Under the pieces are notes generated by a model, which did no database searches, had not been told where the DNA came from, and saw nothing but the letters and a program-made list of their open reading frames with translations. Below, piece by piece: positions 1-5,999 of a DNA stretch of 6,085 nucleotides (positions within the stretch are counted from its first letter, which is position 1; each line of letters begins with the position of its first letter). Location of the stretch: assembly GCA_007117275.1 (NCBI GenBank), contig SKGV01000086.1, forward strand, positions 1 through 6,085, given 5' to 3'. This DNA is from Methylophaga sp. GTDB lineage: Bacteria > Pseudomonadota > Gammaproteobacteria > Nitrosococcales > Methylophagaceae. A program made the translations under genes and the position numbers.

Positions 1-449
1 CCGTGAGTAAAAATCTCCCAGCGATTGGCCTCACCGCTTTGTGAAATCTTCTTGGCATCAATTGCCACCACGATACATTGTGAACCAAACTTCTCTGCGG
101 CCTCTCTGACAAATTCTGGATTTTTAACGGCGGCTGAATTGATGCCCACCTTATCGGCGCCCGCATTGAGCATTCGGCGAATATCCGCAACGGTTCGTAT
201 GCCGCCACCCACTGTTAGTGGGATGAACACCTGACTCGCGACAGATCGAACAACCTCTTCCATGGTGTCACGCTCATGGTGGGTAGCGGTAATATCGAGA
301 AAGGTCAGTTCATCAGCTCCCTGTTGGTCGTAACGTCGTGCAACTTCAACTGGATCGCCAGCATCGCGAATATCAACAAACTGTACACCTTTGACAACAC
401 GGCCGTTGTCAACATCAAGGCATGGGATAATGCGTTTTGCCAGCGCCAT
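1..449 (-). CDS. hisF: Imidazole glycerol phosphate synthase cyclase subunit HisF (partial, C-terminal part beyond left edge)
   Basis: HisF is the cyclase half of imidazole-glycerol-phosphate synthase. It uses ammonia channelled from HisH to convert PRFAR into IGP and AICAR in the cytoplasm. Only the first 149 codons are inside the window; the family is usually about 250-260 residues, so roughly 100 are missing. The translation begins MALAKRIIPCLDV and carries the family's catalytic Asp at residue 12 (CLDV) and the second catalytic Asp at residue 131 (VVAIDAKK). These correspond to D11 and D130 of well-studied HisF. The phosphate-binding GGGIR is at about 81-85 and GADKVGINS at 97-105, all typical of the (beta/alpha)8 barrel. 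The ATG lies 1 nt after the hisA stop codon and has no clear Shine-Dalgarno sequence, so translation is probably coupled to hisA. No damage is seen in the visible part. Confidence 0.97.
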   Translation of the reverse strand, partial: MALAKRIIPCLDVDNGRVVKGVQFVDIRDAGDPVEVARRYDQQGADELTFLDITATHHERDTMEEVVRSVASQVFIPLTVGGGIRTVADIRRMLNAGADKVGINSAAVKNPEFVREAAEKFGSQCIVVAIDAKKISQSGEANRWEIFTH

Positions 450-450
450 A

Positions 451-1200
451 TCAGAATTGCAGCGGCGGGTTCAAACGATCAGCAAGCGCCTGCCCCTCAG
501 CCAGATCAATACTGCCCTCATAGATGGCGCGCCCGACAATGGCGCCCATCACGCCTTCGGATTCATAATGACACAATGCTTTGATATCGTCGTAGCTGCT
601 GACTCCCCCAGAAGCAATGACCGGAATGTGAATGGCGCGGGCCAGGTCGCGGGTTGACTCGAGGTTGACTCCCTGCATCATGCCATCACGGCTGATGTCG
701 GTGTAGATAATCGCCTCAACGCCGTCTTGTTCGAATTGTTGGGCAATATCAATCACATCGTGGTTTGAAAGTTTTGACCAACCATCAATGGCGACCTTGC
801 CGTCTTTGGCATCCAAGCCAACGATGATATGGCCGGGAAATTCAGCGCAGACATCACCGACAAAATGCGGTGCGTTAATCGCTTTTGTGCCGATTATCAC
901 ATAGCGAACACCAGCCAGCAGATAGGTTTGAATAGTATCTTCATCACGAATACCGCCGCCAACCTGAACATCCAGATCAGGAAATGCCTGGCAAATGTTA
1001 TGAATCACATCGGCATTGACCGGGCTGCCGGCAAAGGCACCATCGAGATCAACGATATGTAATCGCTTGGCACCCGCCTCTACCCATCGAGCCGCCATGG
1101 CGACGGGATCTTCTGAAAACACTGTGTTGTCTTCCATGCGTCCCTGACGCAAACGAACGCAGTGACCTTCCTTAAGATCAATGGCAGGGATTAATAACAT
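451..1200 (-). CDS. hisA: Phosphoribosylformimino-5-aminoimidazole carboxamide ribotide isomerase HisA
   Basis: HisA catalyses the Amadori isomerisation of ProFAR to PRFAR, the substrate of HisF/HisH. The 249-residue product has the family's normal length and starts MLLIPAIDLK. Asp8 (AIDL) and Asp130 (VGLDAKDG) are the two catalytic aspartates of this barrel. GGGIR (81-85), YTDISRDG (166-173) and ASGGV (196-200) are the phosphate-binding and active-site loops. WSK at 141-143 fits HisA and helps separate it from HisF. The ATG is preceded by a good ribosome-binding site, GGAGA at 1208-1212, with a 7-nt spacer. There are 27 nt to hisH upstream and 1 nt to hisF downstream, so it sits within one operon. 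The gene is intact. Confidence 0.98.
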   Translation of the reverse strand: MLLIPAIDLKEGHCVRLRQGRMEDNTVFSEDPVAMAARWVEAGAKRLHIVDLDGAFAGSPVNADVIHNICQAFPDLDVQVGGGIRDEDTIQTYLLAGVRYVIIGTKAINAPHFVGDVCAEFPGHIIVGLDAKDGKVAIDGWSKLSNHDVIDIAQQFEQDGVEAIIYTDISRDGMMQGVNLESTRDLARAIHIPVIASGGVSSYDDIKALCHYESEGVMGAIVGRAIYEGSIDLAEGQALADRLNPPLQF

Positions 1201-1227
1201 AACGTGTTCTCCAATCTGTTATCGGTT

Positions 1228-1857
1228 TTAGGACTGTCCGTCCCAGTCAAGGAAGTTTTTCAGTAATTGCAAACCGGTATGCTGACTTTTTTCAGGGTGA
1301 AATTGCACGGCGAATACATTGTCTTGGCCTACCGCTGACGCGAAACTCAACGAATAGTCGCTAGTGCCGGCGATTGCTTGTGGCTGCTGTGGATCGACAT
1401 AGTAACTGTGAACAAAATAAAAACGACTGTCTTGGTCAATGTGCTGCCAGAGAGGATGCGGGGATTGGCTGACTTGATTCCAACCCATGTGCGGCACCTT
1501 AAGTCCTTGGTCGGCCGCCTTATCAAAAAAACGCACCTCACCGGCAATGATATCCAGCCCCTCCGTGCCACCATTTTCTTCACTGTGACTCATCAGCGCT
1601 TGCATGCCAAGACAAATACCCAGAAAAGGTTTGCTGTTTGCGGCGGCACGAACAACCTCGTCGAGTCCGGTTTGCTGAAGTGTGGCCATGCAATCACGAA
1701 TAGCACCAACCCCAGGAAACACGATGTGTGACGCATCACGAATCGTTTTAGCGTCGGCGGTCACGATAACCTGATGCGTGCCGGCAACAGCTTCAAGGGC
1801 CTTAGCAACAGAGCGAAGATTGCCCATGCCATAATCAATAACTGCAACGTGATGCAT
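1228..1857 (-). CDS. hisH: Imidazole glycerol phosphate synthase glutaminase subunit HisH
   Basis: HisH is the class I glutamine amidotransferase subunit that hydrolyses glutamine and passes ammonia to HisF. The 209-residue product starts MHHVAVIDYGMGNLRS. It has the oxyanion-loop PGVGA at about 48-52, the nucleophile elbow GICLGMQ with Cys82, and the His187/Glu189 pair of the catalytic triad in QFHPEKS. GWN at 125-127 is also typical of the family. The frame can be extended by three codons to a TTG at 1866 (212 residues). I prefer the ATG at 1857 because it matches the usual family N-terminus; neither start has an ideally spaced Shine-Dalgarno (an AAGG lies 12 nt before the ATG and 3 nt before the TTG). 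It lies 23 nt after hisB and 27 nt before hisA in the same direction. The gene is intact. Confidence 0.96.
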   Translation of the reverse strand: MHHVAVIDYGMGNLRSVAKALEAVAGTHQVIVTADAKTIRDASHIVFPGVGAIRDCMATLQQTGLDEVVRAAANSKPFLGICLGMQALMSHSEENGGTEGLDIIAGEVRFFDKAADQGLKVPHMGWNQVSQSPHPLWQHIDQDSRFYFVHSYYVDPQQPQAIAGTSDYSLSFASAVGQDNVFAVQFHPEKSQHTGLQLLKNFLDWDGQS

Positions 1858-1880
1858 AGCCGCCAAACGCCTTAAGCCGA

Positions 1881-2474
1881 TTATAGGGCACCCTTGGTGG
1901 ACGGCAATTGTTCCAGTGCGCGCTGATCCAGAGCAACAGCCATTCTCAATGCACGACCAAAGGCCTTGAAGATGGTTTCAGCGATGTGGTGAGCATTGCG
2001 TCCTTTGAGATTATCAATGTGCAGTGTGATCGCTGCATGATTGACCAGCCCCTGAAAAAACTCATAAAACAGATCGACATCAAACTCACCGATTTTATCG
2101 CGGTTAAACGTCACATCAAACTCCAGTCCTGGTCGGCCAGACAGGTCTAGCACCACTCTCGACAGGGCTTCATCCAGTGGCACATAGGCATGGCCGTAGC
2201 GAACCACGCCTTTTTTGTCGCCCAGTGCCTGTTTGAGTGCTTGACCAATAGTGATGCCAATATCTTCAACCGTGTGGTGAGCGTCGATGTGCAGATCGCC
2301 ATTGGCTTTGATGTCAAGGTCAAACAGGCCATGACGGGCGATTTGTTCCATCATGTGATCGAGAAAGCCGATACCGGTTTCTGAGTAGAAGCGGCCACTG
2401 CCGTCCAGGTTGATGGAGACCTCAATTTGGGTTTCCAGCGTATTGCGCGCAATAGTTGCGCTACGAGCCTTCAT
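1881..2474 (-). CDS. hisB: Imidazoleglycerol-phosphate dehydratase HisB (monofunctional)
   Basis: HisB dehydrates IGP to imidazole acetol phosphate, the step after HisF/HisH. The 197-residue product has only the dehydratase domain, so it is not the bifunctional dehydratase/histidinol phosphatase of enterobacteria. The two repeated metal-binding motifs are clear: GFLDHM (His40) with DAHHTVED (His66, His67, Glu70), and AHHIAET (His162, His163, Glu166). The C-terminus PSTKG is typical of the family. The ATG at 2472-2474 is preceded by AGGA at 2481-2484 with a 6-nt spacer. It is the first gene of the his operon seen here and is divergent from the fnr-like gene. Glu138 and His146 lie where another metal ligand is expected; this looks like a lineage variant rather than damage. 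Confidence 0.98.
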   Translation of the reverse strand: MKARSATIARNTLETQIEVSINLDGSGRFYSETGIGFLDHMMEQIARHGLFDLDIKANGDLHIDAHHTVEDIGITIGQALKQALGDKKGVVRYGHAYVPLDEALSRVVLDLSGRPGLEFDVTFNRDKIGEFDVDLFYEFFQGLVNHAAITLHIDNLKGRNAHHIAETIFKAFGRALRMAVALDQRALEQLPSTKGAL

Positions 2475-2506
2475 GGTATTTCCTGATATGTAAGCAACAA
2501 AACCAA

Positions 2507-2535
2507 ATAATAACTGTTTCAGACCATGGTTTGAA
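2507..2535 (-). promoter_or_regulatory. Candidate sigma70-type promoter of the hisBHAF operon
   Basis: Read on the minus strand there is TTCAAA (2535-2530, 4/6 match to a -35 box), a 17-bp spacer, and TATTAT (2512-2507, 5/6 match to a -10 box). Transcription would begin near position 2500 and leave a leader of only about 25 nt before hisB. A leader that short has no room for a his attenuator. An alternative perfect -10 (TATAAT, 2546-2541) lies farther upstream but has only a weak -35 (TTCCCA) with a 16-bp spacer. The assignment is by pattern only. Confidence 0.4.
2518..2535. repeat. 18-bp dyad between hisB and fnr, candidate operator
   Basis: TTCAGACCATGGTTTGAA is an inverted repeat with only one mismatched pair (G2522/T2531). 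The core ACCATGGT is perfect. It covers the -35 box and spacer of the candidate his promoter and lies in the -35 region of the candidate fnr promoter. That position suits a dimeric repressor acting on one or both promoters. It is not an FNR box (TTGAT-N4-ATCAA), and I do not recognise the regulator. A chance palindrome cannot be excluded. Confidence 0.35.
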
Positions 2536-2542
2536 GCGTTAT

Positions 2543-2548
2543 TATAAA
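2543..2548 (+). promoter_or_regulatory. Candidate -10 box of the fnr-like gene
   Basis: TATAAA is a 5/6 match to the -10 consensus and lies 25 bp before the preferred ATG at 2574, giving an mRNA leader of about 20 nt. The -35 side is poor: the best match is TTCAGA at 2518-2523, with a long 19-bp spacer, and it falls inside the 18-bp dyad. No FNR box was seen here, so autoregulation of the classical kind is not supported. Confidence 0.3.
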
Positions 2549-2562
2549 TTGAACTTTTTTAC

Positions 2563-2567
2563 TGGGA
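2563..2567 (+). promoter_or_regulatory. Ribosome-binding site that decides the fnr start
   Basis: TGGGA abuts the first ATG (2568) with no spacing, so it cannot serve that codon. It lies 6 nt before the second in-frame ATG (2574), a normal distance. The second ATG is therefore the likelier start. Confidence 0.6.
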
Positions 2568-2573
2568 ATGACC

Positions 2574-3323
2574 ATGACGCAAGCTAATAATGTCGCGCCA
2601 CTGTTCATGGATATAGCCAAGGTTGAACACGAGCACCATTTGGCATGTCAGTCTTGCGCCTTGTACAGGCTGTGTTTGCCGTTGGGGCTGCATAGCGATG
2701 ATCTGGCTCAGCTGGATACTATCATCCAAAGAAGCCACAGTCTCAGTCGTAACCAAAGCCTGTTTGACTATCTCGCCCCGCTCAAGTCGATTTATGTGGT
2801 GCGAAGTGGCGCATTTAAAACCACCGTTGCAGCCAGTAACGGCCGTGAACAGGTCACCGGGTTTTATTTTCCCGGTGAATTTGTCGGCATGGATGCGATT
2901 CATTCACAGAGTTATCAGTCAACCGCCAAAGCACTGGAAACCAGCAGCGTTTGTGAGCTGCCCTTTGAACGCCTGTCGGAAATTGGTGCTGCCATGCCAC
3001 AGTTGCAAATGCAAATGATGTCACGGCTGAGCAAGGAGTTATCCGCAGACAAGAATCTGATGCTATTGCTTGGTAAAAAAACAGCCGAAGAAAAAATGGC
3101 GACATTTCTGCTGTCTTTATCACGACGATTTCAGGATCGCGGATTTTCGGCCACCGAGTTTCAATTGAGTATGTCGCGGGCCGATATTGCCAATCATCTG
3201 GGCCTTGCGGTTGAAACTGTCAGCCGTTTGCTTGGCCGTCTTCAGGACGGTGGATTGGTTCATTTTGAGGGTAAAAGCGTCAACATCAAGGATATGCACG
3301 CACTGCAATCGTTGTGTGGCTAA
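2574..3323 (+). CDS. fnr: FNR/Anr-type oxygen-sensing transcription regulator (Crp/Fnr family, 4Fe-4S)
   Basis: This is a global regulator of the anaerobic shift. In the family, a [4Fe-4S] cluster holds the protein as an active dimer without oxygen. The 249-residue product (251 from the ATG at 2568) has N-terminal cysteines at 25, 28 and 34 (CQSCALYRLC). A fourth Cys at 127 (SSVCELPFE) matches C122 of E. coli FNR. All four cluster ligands are thus present. The cyclic-nucleotide-binding-like barrel spans about 40-150 (VRSGAFK, GFYFPGEFVGMDAI). It is followed by the dimer helix and a C-terminal helix-turn-helix at about 200-225. The recognition helix contains VETVSRLL, with Glu214, Ser217 and Arg218, the E..SR signature that reads TTGAT half-sites. 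It is divergent from hisB and stands directly before ompW, which carries an FNR box. No terminator was seen after it, so some readthrough into ompW is possible. Confidence 0.95.
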   Translation: MTQANNVAPLFMDIAKVEHEHHLACQSCALYRLCLPLGLHSDDLAQLDTIIQRSHSLSRNQSLFDYLAPLKSIYVVRSGAFKTTVAASNGREQVTGFYFPGEFVGMDAIHSQSYQSTAKALETSSVCELPFERLSEIGAAMPQLQMQMMSRLSKELSADKNLMLLLGKKTAEEKMATFLLSLSRRFQDRGFSATEFQLSMSRADIANHLGLAVETVSRLLGRLQDGGLVHFEGKSVNIKDMHALQSLCG

Positions 3324-3341
3324 ACACAGACAGCAGGGTTC

Positions 3342-3355
3342 TTGACCTGGATCAA
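3342..3355 (+). promoter_or_regulatory. FNR/Anr box upstream of ompW
   Basis: TTGACctggATCAA matches the FNR consensus TTGAT-N4-ATCAA at 9 of 10 specified bases; only the fifth base differs. It starts 18 bp after the fnr stop codon and ends 70 bp before the ompW ATG. If it acts at the usual class II position of -41.5, transcription would start near 3390. The sequence expected to act as -10 there (TAACAC, 3377-3382) is a poor match, as is common at activator-dependent promoters. In E. coli, ompW is a known FNR-responsive gene. Confidence 0.8.
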
Positions 3356-3412
3356 TGAAAACTTTTTGCGGCTCAGTAACACTGTCCACAAATCGTAATT
3401 CAACGATGCAAT

Positions 3413-3416
3413 GGAG
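3413..3416 (+). promoter_or_regulatory. Ribosome-binding site that decides the ompW start
   Basis: GGAG lies 9 nt before the ATG at 3426. The other in-frame ATG (3411) overlaps this site and has no Shine-Dalgarno of its own. It would also place five extra residues before a standard signal peptide. The ATG at 3426 is therefore preferred. Confidence 0.75.
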
Positions 3417-3425
3417 AAGCCCAAA

Positions 3426-4124
3426 ATGAAAAAATCCCTTATTGCTGCCAGCATCCTCACCTTTGCTGGTCTTTCGGCCGCTACAACACCCGTACTTGCC
3501 TATCAGGCAGGCGACTGGTTAGTGCGCGGTCGTATCATCAACGTCAACCCCAATGACAGCAGTGGCAGTTTGTCCACCACAGGCGCTGGCAACCTTGGCA
3601 AAGGCGTCGGTGTTGACTCTGACACTGTGCCCGAGCTGGATATCACCTATATGATTACGCCAAACTGGGGTGTGGAGTTAATTTTGGGTACCTCAAAACA
3701 TACGGTGCGTGGCAACAAGGCTGTCGGTGGCACCCTGGCCGGCCTGCCAGGCTCCAAGAACGTGATTGATGCCCGGGTGTTACCGCCCACGCTTACCTTG
3801 CAATACCATTTCCGGCCCAACGCTACCGTGCGCCCTTATGTCGGTGCCGGCGTCAATTACACGCATTTTTACAATGAAAAAGTGCCCAGAAGCTCAGCCA
3901 TTTATCAACAAGGCGCAAAAGTCAGCCTCAGCAGTTCATGGGGCTGGGCAGCACAAGCCGGTGTGGATGTGGCTATCAATGATGACTGGTTCATCAACTT
4001 TGACGTCAAATATATAGATATCGATACGACCGCCCGCTTTAAAAACACGGTGGTTGGCCGGGCAAAAATCAATGCAGATATCAACCCGTTTGTTTGGGGG
4101 GTTGGTATTGGCCGCCGCTTCTAA
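3426..4124 (+). CDS. ompW: OmpW family outer-membrane protein
   Basis: OmpW proteins are small eight-stranded beta-barrels in the outer membrane, thought to form a narrow channel for small hydrophobic molecules and linked to stress and oxygen responses. The 232-residue precursor begins MKKSLIAASILTFAGLSAAT, a signal peptide with a KK start and hydrophobic core. The likely cleavage is after VLA at residue 25, giving a mature start YQAGDW. Family landmarks are LPPTLTLQYHF (119-129), RPYVGAGVNYT (136-146), SWGWAAQAGVD (171-181), YIDIDTTA (196-203) and a C-terminal Phe (GRRF) as needed for barrel assembly. The length is normal. It has its own promoter region with an FNR box and ends at an intrinsic terminator, so it is probably monocistronic, with anaerobic activation by the adjacent regulator. 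Confidence 0.95.
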   Translation: MKKSLIAASILTFAGLSAATTPVLAYQAGDWLVRGRIINVNPNDSSGSLSTTGAGNLGKGVGVDSDTVPELDITYMITPNWGVELILGTSKHTVRGNKAVGGTLAGLPGSKNVIDARVLPPTLTLQYHFRPNATVRPYVGAGVNYTHFYNEKVPRSSAIYQQGAKVSLSSSWGWAAQAGVDVAINDDWFINFDVKYIDIDTTARFKNTVVGRAKINADINPFVWGVGIGRRF

Positions 4125-4150
4125 TTAGCTTTTCGTAGTCCTCTTGCATT

Positions 4151-4176
4151 AGGCCCTCTTTCGAGGGCCTTTTTTT
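4151..4176 (+). terminator. Rho-independent terminator of ompW
   Basis: A perfect 8-bp stem, AGGCCCTC (4151-4158) with GAGGGCCT (4163-4170), closes a TTTC loop and runs into seven T residues (4170-4176). It lies 26 nt after the ompW stop. On the minus strand the same stem has a GAAA loop but is followed by TGCAAG rather than a T tract, so it would stop murJ transcripts only weakly. Confidence 0.95.
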
Positions 4177-4178
4177 GT

Positions 4179-5726
4179 CTAGAAATCATGCTGTCTGGGA
4201 CGAATGAGGCTATTAATTCGGATGCCCAGTAGATGCAACAGCACAAAATAACAGACGGCGGATGCTGCAATAAGCCCCATCAATACTTGAAAGCGCAGTC
4301 GGCCAGACCAGTCATGCCAGTCGCCGATATGCGGTGTTAACCAGATCAGCACCGTAATCATGCCGGTGCTGGCAATGACCAGTTTGCCGGTGAATTTTAA
4401 CCAGCCCGTCGCCGGTCGATAGACATTGCGTTTACGCAACAGGAAATACAATAGTCCAGCGTTGAGCATGGCTGATAATGCGGTAGCCAGCGCCAGCCCG
4501 ACATGTGCCAGATAGATCATCAAAATGATATTCAGCACCATGTTTACAGCCATGGCAATGATGCCAATTTTGACCGGTGTTTTAGTGTCTTGCCGGGCGA
4601 AAAAGCCCGGGGCCAGCACTTTAATGAGAATAAACGGCAGCAGGCCAAGCCCATATGCCATCAGGCTCAGCGAGGCTTGATGAGCGTCATAAGCACTAAA
4701 TTCGCCATACTGAAACAGTGTCACCAGCAACGGTTCCGCCAGCAGGATCAGGCCTAGCGCCGCCGGCACCCCGATTAACAACACCCAGCGTAACGCCCAA
4801 TCGATAGTATCGGAGAAGCTTTGTGTGTTATCACTGGCATGTTGGCGAGACAGGCTGGGCAAGATAACGGTGGCCAAGGCGATGCCAAACACGCCCAGCG
4901 GAAACTCGACCAGGCGATCCGAGTAATACAGCCAGGAAATGCTGCCGGTGACTAGAAACGATGCCAGAACGGTATCCAGCAGTAAGTTAATCTGCGCCAC
5001 CGACACACCAAACATACCTGGCAGCATCAGGCGAAGAATCTTCTGCACACCTTCGTGTCGCCATCCCCATCGAGGTTTTGGCCGGATATGAATCTTTAAC
5101 AAAAATGGTAACTGGAACAACAACTGCACCATACCGCCGACAAAAACTCCCCAGGCCAGCGCTTTTACCGGTTCATCAAGCACGGGTGCCAGCCAGATAG
5201 CGGCGATGATTAAACTGAGATTCAAAAACACCGGTGTGAAGGCCGGCACTGCAAATTTGCCAAACGAATTCAAGATCGAGCCGGACAAAGCGGTTAGCGA
5301 AATGAATAGCAGATATGGGAAAGTGATGGCCAACATTTGACTGGCCAAATCAAGCTTCTCCGGCTCGCTGATAAACCCGGGAGCAAACAGCATGATTAAC
5401 AATGGCGAAGCCAGTACACCTATCAGGGTGATGACAAACAATATAGTGAACAAGGTGCCGCTGGTGTGGTGAATCAGGTCGCGCAGATCTCGATCGCCAC
5501 GCTGGCGGTATTCAGCCAAGACCGGCACAAAGGCCTGTGAAAATGCTCCTTCAGCAAACAGTCTTCGCAAAAAGTTTGGGATTTTGAACGCGACAAAAAA
5601 CACGTCAGCACCCATGCCGGCACCAAACATGCGGGCAATAACAACGTCGCGTATAAAGCCGAGAATACGTGATAAGAAGGTCATGCAGCTAACGATGGCG
5701 GTCGAGCGGAATAATCGTTCAGCCAT
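4179..5726 (-). CDS. murJ: Lipid II flippase MurJ (MviN)
   Basis: MurJ is the inner-membrane MOP-superfamily transporter that flips lipid II for peptidoglycan synthesis. The 515-residue product starts MAERLFRSTAIVSCMTFLSR and is hydrophobic over its whole length, consistent with the family's 14 transmembrane helices. Essential cavity residues of E. coli MurJ are matched: Arg20 and Arg26 (R18, R24), Asp41 (D39), Arg54/Arg55 and Glu59 in NFLRRLFAEGAFSQAFVP (R52, R53, E57), and Arg271 in YYSDRLVEFPLG (R270). The frame extends four codons to a GTG at 5738 (519 residues). The ATG at 5726 is preferred because it aligns best with the family N-terminus, although neither has a clear Shine-Dalgarno. 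The stop is only 2 nt past the T tract of the ompW terminator, so murJ and ompW converge. The usual downstream ribF is absent here. Confidence 0.97.
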   Translation of the reverse strand: MAERLFRSTAIVSCMTFLSRILGFIRDVVIARMFGAGMGADVFFVAFKIPNFLRRLFAEGAFSQAFVPVLAEYRQRGDRDLRDLIHHTSGTLFTILFVITLIGVLASPLLIMLFAPGFISEPEKLDLASQMLAITFPYLLFISLTALSGSILNSFGKFAVPAFTPVFLNLSLIIAAIWLAPVLDEPVKALAWGVFVGGMVQLLFQLPFLLKIHIRPKPRWGWRHEGVQKILRLMLPGMFGVSVAQINLLLDTVLASFLVTGSISWLYYSDRLVEFPLGVFGIALATVILPSLSRQHASDNTQSFSDTIDWALRWVLLIGVPAALGLILLAEPLLVTLFQYGEFSAYDAHQASLSLMAYGLGLLPFILIKVLAPGFFARQDTKTPVKIGIIAMAVNMVLNIILMIYLAHVGLALATALSAMLNAGLLYFLLRKRNVYRPATGWLKFTGKLVIASTGMITVLIWLTPHIGDWHDWSGRLRFQVLMGLIAASAVCYFVLLHLLGIRINSLIRPRQHDF

Positions 5727-5746
5727 GTTGTGGTGCACTGTATCGG

Positions 5747-5759
5747 TGGCAGCCTGCCA
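5747..5759. repeat. 13-bp palindrome upstream of murJ
   Basis: TGGCAG-C-CTGCCA is a perfect 6-bp inverted repeat with a 1-nt centre, lying 21-33 bp before the murJ ATG. As RNA it could fold only as a short TGGC/GCCA stem with a 5-nt loop. It could instead be a protein-binding site. The function is unknown and it may be chance. Confidence 0.3.
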
Positions 5760-5779
5760 GTTTATCCATCAATAAGCCC

Positions 5780-5878
5780 ATGCAAGGTTTGGTTAAAGAC
5801 TTCAATTCTAAGCGTTTTTTGCTGAGATATCTGCTCATTGTAGCGATTGTGCTGAGTTTTATGCTCAAGGTGCACTAA
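5780..5878 (+). CDS. Possible small single-pass membrane protein, 32 aa
   Basis: I do not recognise this reading frame. It runs ATG to TAA and encodes 32 residues. The first 12 are polar and basic (MQGLVKDFNSKR). They are followed by a hydrophobic stretch at about 13-29 (FLLRYLLIVAIVLSFML) with one internal Arg, and the peptide ends KVH. That layout fits a single transmembrane helix, as in many bacterial small membrane proteins and some type I toxin peptides. It is divergent from murJ, 53 bp from its ATG, so any murJ promoter must lie within or next to it. Against it, there is no good Shine-Dalgarno (only AAG close to the ATG) and no clear promoter. Its function is unknown, and it could be a chance frame. 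Confidence 0.35.
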   Translation: MQGLVKDFNSKRFLLRYLLIVAIVLSFMLKVH

Positions 5879-5880
5879 GC

Positions 5881-5920
5881 CCCTGTGAATCACTGGGACT
5901 AGTCCGAACAGCTTAAAGCT
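5881..5920. repeat. Cluster of three short palindromes after the small ORF
   Basis: Three inverted repeats follow one another within 40 bp. CCCTGTGAATCACTGGG (5881-5897) has one mismatched pair. GGACTAGTCC (5896-5905) is perfect. AGCTTAAAGCT (5910-5920) has 5-bp arms around one base. There is no T tract after any of them, so they are not a standard terminator. They could be binding sites or the end of a mobile element; they could also be chance. Confidence 0.35.
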
Positions 5921-5999
5921 TATCTGATATCGTCATTTGCCAAGCGCTCATTGAAAGGGTGCAGATGGCTATGTTTGAGCGTTCATGGGCTTGAGGATA

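Noticed and set aside
2056..2076. HisB Glu138 (codon at 2061-2063) at a position where plant HisB has a metal-ligand His, suggesting an altered active site
   Set aside because: By memory, pseudomonad-type HisB has the same EFFQG..VNHA arrangement, with a His a few residues later (His146 here). All other metal ligands are intact, so this is most likely a normal lineage variant.
2475..2573. FNR autoregulatory box before fnr
   Set aside because: Only single TTGAA-like half-sites occur (2531-2535 and 2549-2553). No second half-site ATCAA is present at the required 4-bp spacing.
4151..4170. Bidirectional terminator for both ompW and murJ
   Set aside because: The T tract is only on the plus-strand side. 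On the minus strand the stem is followed by mixed sequence, so only ompW has a convincing terminator.
5837..5868. Possible murJ promoter on the minus strand: TTGAGC (5868-5863) and TACAAT (5842-5837)
   Set aside because: The spacer is 20 bp, too long for a normal sigma70 promoter, and no better -35 lies at 16-18 bp.
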